From Aphrocallistes beatrix (lineage: Eukaryota > Porifera > Hexactinellida > Sceptrulophora > Aphrocallistidae): a DNA stretch of 64,000 nucleotides. Numbering within the stretch: the stretch's first letter is position 1; every line of letters starts with the position of its first letter. Below, piece after piece: positions 31,867 through 41,214 of the stretch. Under the pieces are notes generated by a model, which searched no databases, was not told the DNA's origin, and saw nothing but the letters and a program-made list of their open reading frames with translations. The stretch is from NCBI GenBank assembly GCA_963281255.1, contig OY725490.1, positions 6,448,001 through 6,512,000 of the forward strand, read 5' to 3'. The translations under genes were made by a program, and so were the position numbers.

Positions 31867-32543
31867 ATTGTTACTACATATAAATCAAACTGAGTATTCT
31901 TACTTCCATTGGACCAGGGATGTAGACTATCACTAGACCATTCAGGTTGGACAGATTCATTAGCAACCCTCTCGCTTATCGCCTGGTATAGTTGATTTAT
32001 CGAGTATTTTCTTGTACCCTTGTATTTCCCTCTACTTTCTACACTTTATTGCACTAATTAGAACACCTATTTAAATAATGAAGTATCATTTCATTCTTTT
32101 TGCCGCTCGTAATTTCTATTGTTATAATTGTGATCTATTCAAAATGATGGATGATTGAATTTTATATGATTTATTTGGACTTGTGGGAATAGCGGATGCC
32201 ATCGACAATTCGGATTATGTTGAACTTTGATTTTCTGGACAATTTTCTTGGAAGAATTTACATTTTTCTGGGTAGGGATATTTCTGGGTAATATTTTCAT
32301 TGATATTCTTTCTAACCAGGATGTAAAAATACACTAACTTGAACTTTTTGATACTTAATTAATTAACCCCAATCAACTGCAATCATTTTTCACAAAACTC
32401 GACTAGAACATTGGTTAGAAATTAATTTGATGCTCGGGATCCCAGACAATACACAGTGAAGTAGAATATTTATTTTATTAATTGCAGTTTATATTCTGTG
32501 TCCTTTGAAACGTTTATTTACAATCAATCATTCAGGACTTTAG
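31867..32543. other. Intergenic / TLK 3' flank
   Basis: AT-rich, nothing recognised. Confidence 0.4.
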
Positions 32544-32659
32544 ATGGATAGAGAAGTGGATGAGTCGGATGAACTCGTGATAATACAGATACGCGGAGGA
32601 AATGGAGAAATAGTCAAATTCAATGAACTGTATAAAGATAACATTGGAAGTAATGGAAC

Positions 32660-33058
32660 CAGGGTTGGCAGGTTTTGTCCACTTGGACAAAACCTAGTGG
32701 TTTTAACCAGGTTAAAACCGTCCTGTCCAAACCTCTTGGGTGGACAAAACTGGACAAAACCTCAAAATTTAATTTAATTCATAAATTCACAGTTATATCG
32801 AAGTTTTGTCCAAGTGTTGTTCGTGGCTTCCATGATAAATCGAATACGAAATATAGTTATAGTAATAAACAGGAGTTAGCAAGAAAATCCATTCATTGTC
32901 CTCACTCTCTTTCCATCTTAAACTGTTTCGTACCCACTGCAATGATTTACAGTTTCCATTAGGTTTTGTCCAGTTTTGTCCGGTTTTAACCGGTTAAAAC
33001 CAGGTTTTGTCCACTGCCCTGTCCAAAACCTGTTTTGGACGGACAAAACCCAACCCTG
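32660..33058. mobile_element. hAT-like miniature element with perfect 8-bp duplication
   Basis: 399 bp with ends CAGGGTTGGCAGGTTTTGTC and, inverted on the right, GGACAAAACCCAACCCTG. The arms contain repeated GGTTTTGTCC and GGTTTTAACC units. An exact 8-bp duplication AATGGAAC lies at 32652-32659 and 33059-33066. It starts ten bases past the exon 1 boundary, inside the intron of the zinc-finger gene. A related sequence with the same GTTTTGTCCGGTTTTAACC core is at about 28465-28500. Confidence 0.85.
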
Positions 33059-33390
33059 AATGGAACACATGCGCTTCAAACTTCAGAGGATATTTCGAAT
33101 AATATTAATTCATTCCTGAATACACAGACCGCAAATTTAATCGGCGGTTGAGAACGAATGAAGGAGACAAACTTTACAATTGTTTAATTTGTGATAAAAA
33201 GTTCTCTGCTCAGTTACACCTCAAATCTCACGTTTTCACACACACTGGTGAGAAGCCCTATGACTGTCAAGACTGCTCGAAATCCTTCGCTCAGCTTTGC
33301 AATCTGAAGAAACACCAGCTTACACACACTGGAGAAAAACCATTCAAATGTCCAACTTGTTCTAAGAAGTTCTCTCAAAGCTCGAATCTT

Positions 33391-33489
33391 AATTAATTAA
33401 AACCCTCGCCTGGCTAGGTCTCAAAAGTATAAATAGAGAAAACCCCACTTTCATTTTCACTTTCAACATTCCTAGCCAACCGCGGGTAT
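33391..33489. mobile_element. Small insertion with short inverted ends inside zinc finger 3
   Basis: 99 bp between the codons for SSNL and the codons for KVH of finger 3. It contains an inverted pair (CCCTCGCCTGGCTAGG and CCTAGCCAACCGCGGG) at about 33403-33486. It does not start with GT, so it is not a standard intron. No clear target duplication is visible. Confidence 0.55.
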
Positions 33490-33907
33490 AAAGTTCACAT
33501 TAATACAAGTATTCACTCCAAAGACAAACCTAATGAAAGGCTCTACACCTGTCATTTGTGTTCTAAAACGTTTACTCATCACTCTAACCTTAAGAAACAC
33601 AGTCTTACACACACGGGTGAGAAACCGCATCGGTGTCTAACGTGCTCGAAAACATTTTCGCAGAGTACAAATCTTAAACAACATGTGCGAATTCACACCG
33701 GAGAGAAACCGTACCAGTGCCCTGTATGTCCTAAAAGTTTACTCAAAAATCTAGTCTCAATTTTCACAATCTCAAACATTCTTCACTTACAGATGTCTAA
33801 ATGATCGAAATAGATCAATAGCATTGTTATTACATTGGATTTCGACCGTTTTAAATTATCATAAATACATATATGGATTTGATAGGTATCATTTCTACGT
33901 ACAATTC

Positions 33908-33992
33908 CAGTGAAACCTGTTCTTAACGGTCTCCTGAGGCCAAGGACTCTTCTCTCAAAAATGATCTTTACGTTTAAGCGGCTGTTTCACTG
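33908..33992. mobile_element. 85-bp miniature inverted-repeat fragment
   Basis: CAGTGAAACCTGTTCTTAAC at the left pairs with ACGTTTAAGCGGCTGTTTCACTG at the right, with mismatches; no convincing TA or other duplication. It lies about 110 bp before the RAD51 start codon, so it may be part of that promoter region. Confidence 0.5.
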
Positions 33993-34100
33993 ACACAGAC
34001 TTATCGCTATGTATTTAAATATTTAACATTATGCTATCATAATTAAATTATTCAAATTGTCTATTCCGTCGAATTAGAGTTATTACAGCTGAGTTTAGGA

Positions 34101-35120
34101 ATGGCTGAGTGCTCAGAAGCTAGAAAGGAAGATGAAAACCAACAAGACGACTCGCTAGGACCCATACCCATCGGCAAGCTCGAGGCCCGCGGGGTCAGCT
34201 CTGGGGACATCAAGAAGCTACAGGAAGTGGGCTACCACACAATCGAGTCAGTGGCGTTCGCGCCTAAGAAGCAGCTGATCGTGATAAAAGGTATCAGCGA
34301 GGCGAAAGCGGACAAAATCCTCTCAGAAGCGAGTAAACTGATCCCGATGGGCTTCACAACCGCCACTATGTACCACCTACGGAGATCTGACATTGTCCAG
34401 CTAACCACTGGCAGTTCTGAGTTGGACAAGCTGCTGAGTGGAGGGATAGAGACGGGGTCCATTACAGAGATGTTCGGCGAGTTCCGAACTGGGAAGACAC
34501 AGCTGTGCCACACACTGTCCGTCACTTGCCAGCTGCCCATCGACATGGGTGGAGGGGAGGGAAAGTGTCTCTACATTGACACCGAGGGTACCTTCCGTCC
34601 CGAGAGGATGCTAGCTGTTGCGGAGCGTTACAAATTGTCCGGGACCGATGTCCTGGACAATATCGCGTACGCGAGGGCCTACAACACGGACCATCAATTC
34701 CAGCTGTTAGTCCAGGCCAGTGCCATGATGTCGGAGAGCAGGTACGCTCTCCTGATCGTGGACTCCGCCACTTCTCTCTATCGCACGGACTACTCGGGTC
34801 GGGGCGAGTTGTCCGCTAGGCAGATGCACTTGGCTAAGTTCCTGCGTGCGCTGCAGAGAATGGCGGATGAGTTCGGAATCGCGGTTGTTATCACGAACCA
34901 GGTGGTGGCACAGGTGGATGGAGCGGCCAGCATGTTCTCAGCCGATCCCAAGAAGCCGATCGGAGGGAATATCATCGCACACGCATCCACCACCAGACTC
35001 TACCTGCGAAAAGGTAGGGCAGAGTCCCGCATCTGTAAAATATACGACTCTCCCTGCCTCCCAGAGAGTGAAGCTGTCTTCGCCATTCTCCCTGATGGCA
35101 TAGGAGATGTCAAGGACTGA
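34101..35120 (+). CDS. RAD51: RAD51 recombinase
   Basis: 339 residues, the same length as human RAD51, ATG at 34101, single exon. RAD51 forms helical filaments on single-stranded DNA and performs strand exchange in homologous recombination. The N-terminal helix-hairpin-helix domain (about 20-85) holds [20 protein letters not shown] and [10 protein letters not shown]. Walker A is GEFRTGKT (126-133), Walker B ALLIVD (216-221). Loop 2 carries [14 protein letters not shown], and [20 protein letters not shown] follows. The FTTAT polymerisation motif is at 85-89. GC content is clearly higher than in flanking DNA, as also seen in TLK and cactin, consistent with codon bias in conserved genes. Poly(A) signal at 35361-35366. 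Confidence 0.97.
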   Translation: MAECSEARKEDENQQDDSLGPIPIGKLEARGVSSGDIKKLQEVGYHTIESVAFAPKKQLIVIKGISEAKADKILSEASKLIPMGFTTATMYHLRRSDIVQLTTGSSELDKLLSGGIETGSITEMFGEFRTGKTQLCHTLSVTCQLPIDMGGGEGKCLYIDTEGTFRPERMLAVAERYKLSGTDVLDNIAYARAYNTDHQFQLLVQASAMMSESRYALLIVDSATSLYRTDYSGRGELSARQMHLAKFLRALQRMADEFGIAVVITNQVVAQVDGAASMFSADPKKPIGGNIIAHASTTRLYLRKGRAESRICKIYDSPCLPESEAVFAILPDGIGDVKD

Positions 35121-35683
35121 GCTTGCTCACGTCATCAGCATGTAACCAGATCACTTATCCATTCGTTTCTCTTTTCAAATTGCTATGAGCCACTCGGTCT
35201 TTGTAAGCATTGTTGCGTACTTCCAACTCATACTGTATTGTCCTTGGTTAAATAATATAATGGTGCTTGCTATGCTAACTCAATGATTCTCTATCACTGT
35301 TTTGCATTACTGAATTGATAGCTTAATTCATTACATTTATTCATTTGGGAGCAAATTTTTAATAAACTCAAGAATTAATGGAATAACAATGAATTTTTTT
35401 TACATATGTGTGTCGTCTATCTTGATTTTCTGTGACGACATACCAATGACACGCGCTGTGGCATTTCCATACTAGGGAATACATACGGTGTGTTCACTTA
35501 GTCTAGAAAGAATATTTTAAACCAAAAGGTGTATTATACGGCTCCATTAGCGATTTGTATGTTTCGTGGAAATTCATTAATAGTTATAAGCTCTAAATAT
35601 GTATTCGTTTCAATGTTATATAAGCACATAAAATATATATATATATATATACCTACGGTTAATCTTACTGCTTGATAGCTACA
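35121..35683. other. RAD51 3' flank with AT microsatellite
   Basis: Contains the poly(A) signal at 35361 and an (AT)n run at about 35633-35651, shortly before the next start codon. Confidence 0.5.
35361..35366 (+). terminator. Polyadenylation signal AATAAA
   Basis: Canonical hexamer about 240 bases after the RAD51 stop codon, in the RAD51 direction. Confidence 0.45.
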
Positions 35684-36547
35684 ATGTTGAGGAAAAAAGT
35701 AAAGAGAAATTGTGATGAAAAAAACTTCCAGGTTAATAAGAAAATGAAAGTTCGAGACGTTCCGGAACAACAATTTGAGGAGATTGGCACTTTTGGGCAG
35801 AGTGGAATAGGTTGGAGTAAACTCCAAAATCCAACTGAGTTTCGAATTTTCAAAAATTTGATCTTCATAAGCGATATTTTAAAATGGTCTATGGATATTT
35901 TTACACTTGATGGTTTTTACGTTTCATCTTTTAAGCATAAATCGATCACCAAACCATGTGGGATTGTCTTAAATGACCAGATAATGTACATCACTTTTCT
36001 CCGAGGATATTCTTGGTATCTGGCAAAAGTAACTGAATTCGGTGTTAAAGAGAAGGCAGTGATGGTTGCTCGCTCGCTTAAACTTGCTTGTGATGACAAT
36101 TCCAACGTTTATATAGCTTGTTTATTTGGTGACATTATAACTGTTTACGATTCAGATTTAGTAGCGTCCAATTTTACAGATGCTTCCATTCCTAAAATAC
36201 AAGACATTGAATGCTTCTCTCAACACCTGATTCTACTTTCAGACCAACCCCAGTCAGTTACTTTCTTCAGTTTGTTAGGGATTAAAATCAAAACGATTCC
36301 ATTCAATATCCCATTTTATTACCCAAAGACGATATCTGTCGACCCATACGGGAAAGTTCTGACCTCAAGTGCGACTGGAGAATGGTTAGTGAGTGTGGGA
36401 GCAGGCAAGATCCGAAGATTTAAAACTGCTTACGTACCTTCTGCTGCGATAATCAGTTTTTCAGTATCCACCGATTCTCAAATTTATTTCCTGTTAAAAG
36501 GCACGAATCCTCACTTCGTGGTTTTTCAAGGTCAATTTCATCCTTAA
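35684..36547 (+). CDS. NHL-like beta-propeller protein
   Basis: 287 residues from the ATG at 35684; the open frame extends four codons upstream without ATG. A basic N-terminus (LRKKVKRNCDEKNFQVNKKM) precedes NHL-like blades: FEEIGTFGQSGIGWSKLQNP, then LIFISDILKWSMDIFTLDGF, and four or so weaker repeats. It resembles the second half of the NHL protein at 7670-8803 in blade wording (F-G, FISD, L-G-F/Y) but lacks the coiled coil. No RING, B-box or signal peptide. It probably forms a single six-bladed propeller. The basic start could be a nuclear or RNA-contacting segment. A lineage-specific small paralogous family is likely; function unknown. Confidence 0.65.
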   Translation: MLRKKVKRNCDEKNFQVNKKMKVRDVPEQQFEEIGTFGQSGIGWSKLQNPTEFRIFKNLIFISDILKWSMDIFTLDGFYVSSFKHKSITKPCGIVLNDQIMYITFLRGYSWYLAKVTEFGVKEKAVMVARSLKLACDDNSNVYIACLFGDIITVYDSDLVASNFTDASIPKIQDIECFSQHLILLSDQPQSVTFFSLLGIKIKTIPFNIPFYYPKTISVDPYGKVLTSSATGEWLVSVGAGKIRRFKTAYVPSAAIISFSVSTDSQIYFLLKGTNPHFVVFQGQFHP

Positions 36548-36743
36548 TAATCAATTCCATCTGTGCTACACTTGTATAATATAAATGTGTTTGCATATTT
36601 TTTAAGAAAATATAGAGTATTGATGTATATTTCATTATTTTAAGAGATTTAATTTGACATTGTATGTAATGAAGATATGAACAAAGAACCATTACTTTTG
36701 CTAGTTTTTTAGTATAAATCCATTTGGGATTATATAATACGTA

Positions 36744-36896
36744 CAGTGGAATTCGCTTATTATCGAGTTTTGCTCATAAAATGGTTGCTAATACGCGAAG
36801 TTGCTAATAAGGAAACAGAATTAACACAAAATCTTCACCTGGGACCTGAAGATTGGTTGCTAATAGAGCAATATTGTTAATAAGCAAATTCCACTG
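36744..36896. mobile_element. TA-flanked miniature element (GGTTGCTAATA type), copy 1
   Basis: 153 bp. Ends CAGTGGAATTCGCTTATTA and TAATAAGCAAATTCCACTG are inverted; TA flanks at 36742-36743 and 36897-36898. The interior has GGTTGCTAATA repeats and CCTGGGACCTGAAGATTGG. Confidence 0.85.
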
Positions 36897-37076
36897 TAGT
36901 TTCAAATCAGATACATTATTTTATCTACATTTGTATTTTCTAATTCCTTGTGATCTGAAACTCACAGCGTTTATATGTAATTTTTCAATATTTATACAAT
37001 ATTGAAATTGATATACCTAAATATCATGAGACAATATTTTTAACAAATACCTATAGTCACCTTAAAATTATACATA

Positions 37077-37231
37077 CAGTGGAATTCGCATTTATTAGTA
37101 ACCTAAGTTTTGCTCACAAAATGGTTGCTAATAAGACAGAATTAATACAAAATCTACACCTGGGACCTGAAAATTGGTTGCTAGTAAAGCAATATTGCTA
37201 ATAGGGGAGTTGGTAATAAGCAACTCTACTG
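37077..37231. mobile_element. TA-flanked miniature element (GGTTGCTAATA type), copy 2
   Basis: 155 bp, a diverged sibling of 36744-36896 only 180 bp away in the same orientation, sharing the interior CACCTGGGACCTGAA motif. TA flanks at 37075-37076 and 37232-37233. It ends about 80 bp before the next start codon. Confidence 0.85.
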
Positions 37232-37309
37232 TATTTAGTATAATATTCAAGTTTTACATTCATACAACATATAAGTGATATTATCTAGAATCTTAGGTTA
37301 ATTATTTCA

Positions 37310-37807
37310 ATGTCTCAAGAAGACTCAGTCACAACATCTGGGTGGAATGATCCTCCCTCATTCACTTACACTACCAACATAATTACCACAATCCCCACTT
37401 CAACACCTCTTAAACCAATCCTCCTCCCCTCTCCCCAATTAGACACTCAACCCAAGTTAGAAGAAGATGCTGTTACGCTCTATGCCGCATCCCATCAACC
37501 TGAGTCTAACTCAGAATTGTCAATTTGTGAACTGTTAAGAAAATGTCTCTCCAATTCAGAACTTAAATTCAAACCTAGCGTGTTCGATAGTTTGTCTTCT
37601 AAACTAGAATTACTTGAAACATCTCTGCAAACCGATTCATTGCCAGCGCCTGTGCTTACAGTACTATCTGAGCTAGCTAATGCTATCTCAGCACGAGATT
37701 GGAGCAGATCTTATCAATTACACATCAGTTTGCTAGCTGACTACCCTACCCACGTTAACAGCTGGATTCTGGCTATTAAGAAGATTATTTTAGTTTCACA
37801 ACAGTAA
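37310..37807 (+). CDS. SRA1: SRA1 domain protein (steroid receptor RNA activator 1)
   Basis: 165 residues, ATG at 37310, single exon. The N-terminus has GWNDPPSFTY (12-21), the short conserved motif at the start of SRA1 proteins. A Pro/Ser-rich linker (25-60) follows, then a helical C-terminal domain (about 70-160: VFDSLSSKLELLETSLQ, ANAISARDWSRSYQLHISLL, WILAIKKII) that matches the five-helix SRA1 fold. That fold is also found in yeast PRP18 and in SEC31-type proteins. In mammals SRAP is a nuclear transcription coregulator. Length is a little below human (about 224-236), mostly in the linker. The COX18 gene follows after a gap of only 142 bp on the same strand. Confidence 0.8.
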   Translation: MSQEDSVTTSGWNDPPSFTYTTNIITTIPTSTPLKPILLPSPQLDTQPKLEEDAVTLYAASHQPESNSELSICELLRKCLSNSELKFKPSVFDSLSSKLELLETSLQTDSLPAPVLTVLSELANAISARDWSRSYQLHISLLADYPTHVNSWILAIKKIILVSQQ

Positions 37808-37949
37808 TTCTATTAACAGTGCTGCCTATCAGTTATTAATTTAAGTTCCAATTAATTGAATTGATGTATTAGGCTGTAATATTTAATTTTCAATTCATTA
37901 CCATTCATATTTTGGACATTGACACATTTATTCAGTGAACTATTGTAGT

Positions 37950-38921
37950 ATGCTGTTATCTAGATCAGTATGTCCTCTTTCCAAATCAGCTATATTGCCC
38001 GCATACAAACAATTCTCCTCTCATACAATCGCAAGTGCGGTTTTCAACACTTTTGACTTTCCAGCTAGTTGCATAGAATCTATTCTCTTAACTTCACACA
38101 ATGCTCTACACCTGCCATGGTGGAGTGTGATAGTTGCTACCACGTTAACACTACGAGCTATAACCACCCTTCCAATCCAAATCTACATACAGAAGAGGAC
38201 TGCAGAAGTAGAGATAGCTCACTCTGAGATTACAGAATTTAGCGGACCTTTGATGTCTAAAATAATGACTCAGTGTAAGCGGGATAACCTAACTATCGAA
38301 GAAGCTAATAAGAAAGTGAAAATTGCATACAATCAGCTGAGACGTGACAAATTAGCCCAACATAATATTAACCTAAAAATCTATCGACTCCAGTCTTTCA
38401 TTTTACCTTTCTTCCAACTTCCTCTATTTATATCAATTTCTATAGCGGTTCGGAATTTGACAGGTGCTCTGCCTGACTGGTATAAGTCTACTTCTCCTCT
38501 GCCATCTATGAGGTCAGAGGGAGTAGCTTGGTTTCAAGATTTGACCATTCCAGATCCTTACTTCGTGATTCCAGTCGTATTCCTGATATCTAATTTGGTT
38601 AATATATCGGTTTACTCAAATCAAATGCGGCAGCAATCTACTGCATTGAAAATAGTTAACAACACGTTTCGCTCTCTCTCTATTGCAATGGCTTATGTTT
38701 CTACTCAGATGCCAGCTGGACTAACTCTCTACTGGATGGTATCAGCTTGTTACGGGCTAGGACAGAATGTTGTTTTGAAATTGCCGAAGTTTCGAAGAGT
38801 TTTTCGAATTCCTAAGACGAATTATGAATCAGAACATCCAATTCGATCCTTGGCGAATAAATACAAGTCGAAGTGGACAGAATTCGTTAAGTTTCAGAAA
38901 CAATATCAGGAGACAAGATAG
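37950..38921 (+). CDS. COX18: COX18 mitochondrial inner-membrane insertase (OXA1/YidC family)
   Basis: 323 residues from the ATG at 37950; the frame upstream has no ATG. An N-terminal segment rich in Ser, Lys and Arg looks like a mitochondrial presequence. Transmembrane segments follow at about 58-75 (WWSVIVATTLTLRAITTLPIQIY), 153-175 (FILPFFQLPLFISISIAVRNL), 210-228 and 243-270. The first carries the basic residue typical of the YidC/OXA1 groove, and the spacing 'WW..I...T..LR...TLP' is characteristic. COX18 exports the C-terminal tail of COX2 across the inner membrane during cytochrome oxidase assembly. Compared with OXA1L it lacks a long matrix ribosome-binding coiled coil, which supports COX18. 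Single exon. Confidence 0.85.
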   Translation: MLLSRSVCPLSKSAILPAYKQFSSHTIASAVFNTFDFPASCIESILLTSHNALHLPWWSVIVATTLTLRAITTLPIQIYIQKRTAEVEIAHSEITEFSGPLMSKIMTQCKRDNLTIEEANKKVKIAYNQLRRDKLAQHNINLKIYRLQSFILPFFQLPLFISISIAVRNLTGALPDWYKSTSPLPSMRSEGVAWFQDLTIPDPYFVIPVVFLISNLVNISVYSNQMRQQSTALKIVNNTFRSLSIAMAYVSTQMPAGLTLYWMVSACYGLGQNVVLKLPKFRRVFRIPKTNYESEHPIRSLANKYKSKWTEFVKFQKQYQETR

Positions 38922-39327
38922 TTATATCATCCTGCTCGTATTCCTAAATTAATAGAGTTAATATTAAAACTATTAATTATATTTCAATAATTGGAAATGA
39001 ACTTTCAATTCAATTCAATTCAATATCAGTGCGAAACGCAATTACAAATGATATGGTTATGAAGTATCAAAGAATTAAGTGTCAGTATTTCTGAAAACAG
39101 TCATTATGTTCCCCGATGCTAATGCCTAAAATACGATTTGTTCTAAATTCATAAAGAAATAGATCTGTTCTAAACCAATTAACCCAAAGCAAGTGAGAAC
39201 TTTACTTATATTATACTAATTAATTAATACATCAAGTAACACACACATTAAATCTTTGTATGCTCTGGACTTCGTTGATTCTATGATAATCAGATTCATG
39301 TGTTTCTTTTTGTTGCAATATTCAATG
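38922..39327. other. Intergenic, convergent 3' flanks
   Basis: AT-rich sequence between COX18 and the opposing receptor paralog 3; a short AATTC tandem (about 39008-39023) is present, nothing else. Confidence 0.4.
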
Positions 39328-40641
39328 CTATTGCATTTTCTTTATGAATGGGACATTGAAGTTAGAAAAGCTTAACATTGGCATCGTAAAAATGTACATC
39401 ACTCTTATAGCGATATCACTAAGCCCGAGAAAGAATGGCATTGTTCTGTCCTGGACCGATAACTGGTCTTTAGGGGTGAGTAGTGTTGAAGTTTGATTCA
39501 GCATAAATGACGAGTTAGCATCATTTCCTTGTATGAGATATGGACTCTGTAGTGTAAGCATTGCGAGGAACTCATTCATTTCTTCGATACGATTCCGTTT
39601 GATAAAATTGATTACTAATGAAACGCAGATTATTGATATCAAGCTGAAGTAAACGACGAAGAAAGACAGGAGTCGTTTCTCAAGAGGGTGCATAGATAGT
39701 TTTTTTCCTGTTTCATCCGAACCATTTTGAAGTTTGCTGTGAATCTTGTATATAATCAGAACAATAATAGTGATTGTCACAGCACTTATTAACAAATGAG
39801 GTGCGTAGCTGAAAATAGTACCAAGAGTTCGGTTGGTATGAACCGGTAGCAACACACTATCAGAAAGCCTGTATCCTGAGAATGGAATGAAAGCGGAAAG
39901 CGCACCGACCAAAGGATACACGAAACATACCGCTATCTCAACTATCCCGATCACGATTCTGTTACGTCTCGGTCTGAATAAATCCTTCAATGGGAAGCTA
40001 ACTGAGAGAAAGATCAATGCAATAGCCATGATGAACCACAATCTGTTCGAGATACCTAATGGAGAAAGTAACGCACCGACGATGTGGAGTTGTATAGGAG
40101 GATTGTCATTCAGGAAATCAAAGTCAATGTCCTTATTCTCACAATAGAAGATGTCGCTTCCAATTATGTCAGGAATGCCTATGACGAAGGACTGAATCAG
40201 ATTGACAATGACTCCAATAAAGATTGGGTGGTGCTCGAACTTGAGTTCTTTCCGTATTTTAATAATGCGGATAAAAGCAGCAACAGAAATCACAATGTTG
40301 ATAATTCCAACTATGGTGTAGAGGCATCTTTTTGAGTAATGATCATAACCCATAAATGCAGTCCCACACTTCACCTGACACAACTGTTTCCCTGCAGAAT
40401 ATATGAATGGATCCGGGCAGAATATCATCACGTTTGATAAGTTTAGTTTTTCAAGAAGAAGTTCGTTCTGTGAAATGCTGGGTGCAGGAATAGTTTCTAC
40501 AAATGGAGAGGTGCCAAAAGGCGATAACGATATTACCCAAGCAAGAACTATGCAAATCACTGTCATTATCCGCCATTTATAAAACTTGGTCGGGCAATCC
40601 TGCATAATTAAAGATGGAATTTTTTCTAAGAACCATTCCAT
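39328..40641 (-). CDS. Frizzled-like seven-helix receptor without CRD, paralog 3 (inverted)
   Basis: 437 residues, ATG at 40641, on the strand opposite to paralogs 1 and 2 and about 18 kb away. The first ~45 residues (MEWFLEKIPSLIMQDCPTK onward) and the upstream DNA are unlike the other two. From IPAPSISQNELLLEKLNLSN to about residue 310 it is nearly identical to paralog 2, and the final third diverges again. Same short cysteine ectodomain (CPDPFIYSAGKQLCQVKCG) and seven hydrophobic segments. The internal block of near identity with divergent ends argues for gene conversion between inverted copies, not a recent whole-gene duplication. Ligand and signalling partners unknown. Confidence 0.55.
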   Translation of the reverse strand: MEWFLEKIPSLIMQDCPTKFYKWRIMTVICIVLAWVISLSPFGTSPFVETIPAPSISQNELLLEKLNLSNVMIFCPDPFIYSAGKQLCQVKCGTAFMGYDHYSKRCLYTIVGIINIVISVAAFIRIIKIRKELKFEHHPIFIGVIVNLIQSFVIGIPDIIGSDIFYCENKDIDFDFLNDNPPIQLHIVGALLSPLGISNRLWFIMAIALIFLSVSFPLKDLFRPRRNRIVIGIVEIAVCFVYPLVGALSAFIPFSGYRLSDSVLLPVHTNRTLGTIFSYAPHLLISAVTITIIVLIIYKIHSKLQNGSDETGKKLSMHPLEKRLLSFFVVYFSLISIICVSLVINFIKRNRIEEMNEFLAMLTLQSPYLIQGNDANSSFMLNQTSTLLTPKDQLSVQDRTMPFFLGLSDIAIRVMYIFTMPMLSFSNFNVPFIKKMQ

Positions 40642-41214
40642 TACTGATGAAGTCTTGTGATCAATATCTGAAGTACACTTGTTAGCACAAGTCTCTACTT
40701 ATACGCTGCTTTACAGACCACCTGTATTCATCTAGTAAGTGTCGACCACACACATATTCTCTCTTCCACTATCCAGTGTACAGCAGTTATCATTTGCATT
40801 GTTGATTAACATTCTCGCACTCTCCATATCGTACTAATTTATCCTTTTCTTGAAGCACTTTATACCCACCCATGTAGTCACTGATATCAGAGTATTGATG
40901 ATGATGCTAAACCATAAATAGAAAGGTGTGAAATATGATTCAATATTGACACAAGATATTGTCTATTCACCCAATACAAATGACCGTAAACAGAGTACAG
41001 ACCCAGGCAAGTGATATCAGCTGGTTGTCGTAGGAATGAGAATTCACATTGGAATACCCACTGAAACCTTGTGGAAATGGAATGGAACCCTGGTATTTAT
41101 ATACTCGTATAACAAGATGGGAATATTATTTTGTAACACAAAGTAATATATGAAATTCACTAATAATAAACGAAATATGTGTCTGAGTCCTATCTAATTA
41201 ACCTATCTCTAAGT
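40642..41214. other. Upstream of receptor paralog 3 / downstream of PARP exon
   Basis: No gene seen. It does not contain the promoter block shared by paralogs 1 and 2. Confidence 0.45.

Larger units (their letters stand above)
32544..33804 (+). pseudogene. C2H2 zinc-finger gene, disrupted
   Basis: Exon 1 (32544-32649, 35 codons, acidic) ends at a GTAATG donor. Exon 2 begins after the CACAG at 33125-33129, with matching phase. Six C2H2 fingers with TGEKP linkers follow, starting with YNCLICDKKF and YDCQDCSKSF. Finger 3 is broken at 33391-33489 by a 99-bp insertion that keeps the frame length but brings in TAA stops. Fingers 4 and 5 (YTCHLCSKTF, HRCLTCSKTF) resume in the original frame. Finger 6 is lost to an apparent one-base deletion near 33738. 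A 399-bp mobile element sits in the intron. Intact, it would have been a DNA-binding transcription factor of six fingers; as it stands only the first two fingers can be translated in full. Confidence 0.7.

Noticed and set aside
37310-38921. SRA1 and COX18 as an operon
   Set aside because: The 142-bp gap is short but both look like independent single-exon genes; no trans-splice or shared-transcript signal can be shown.
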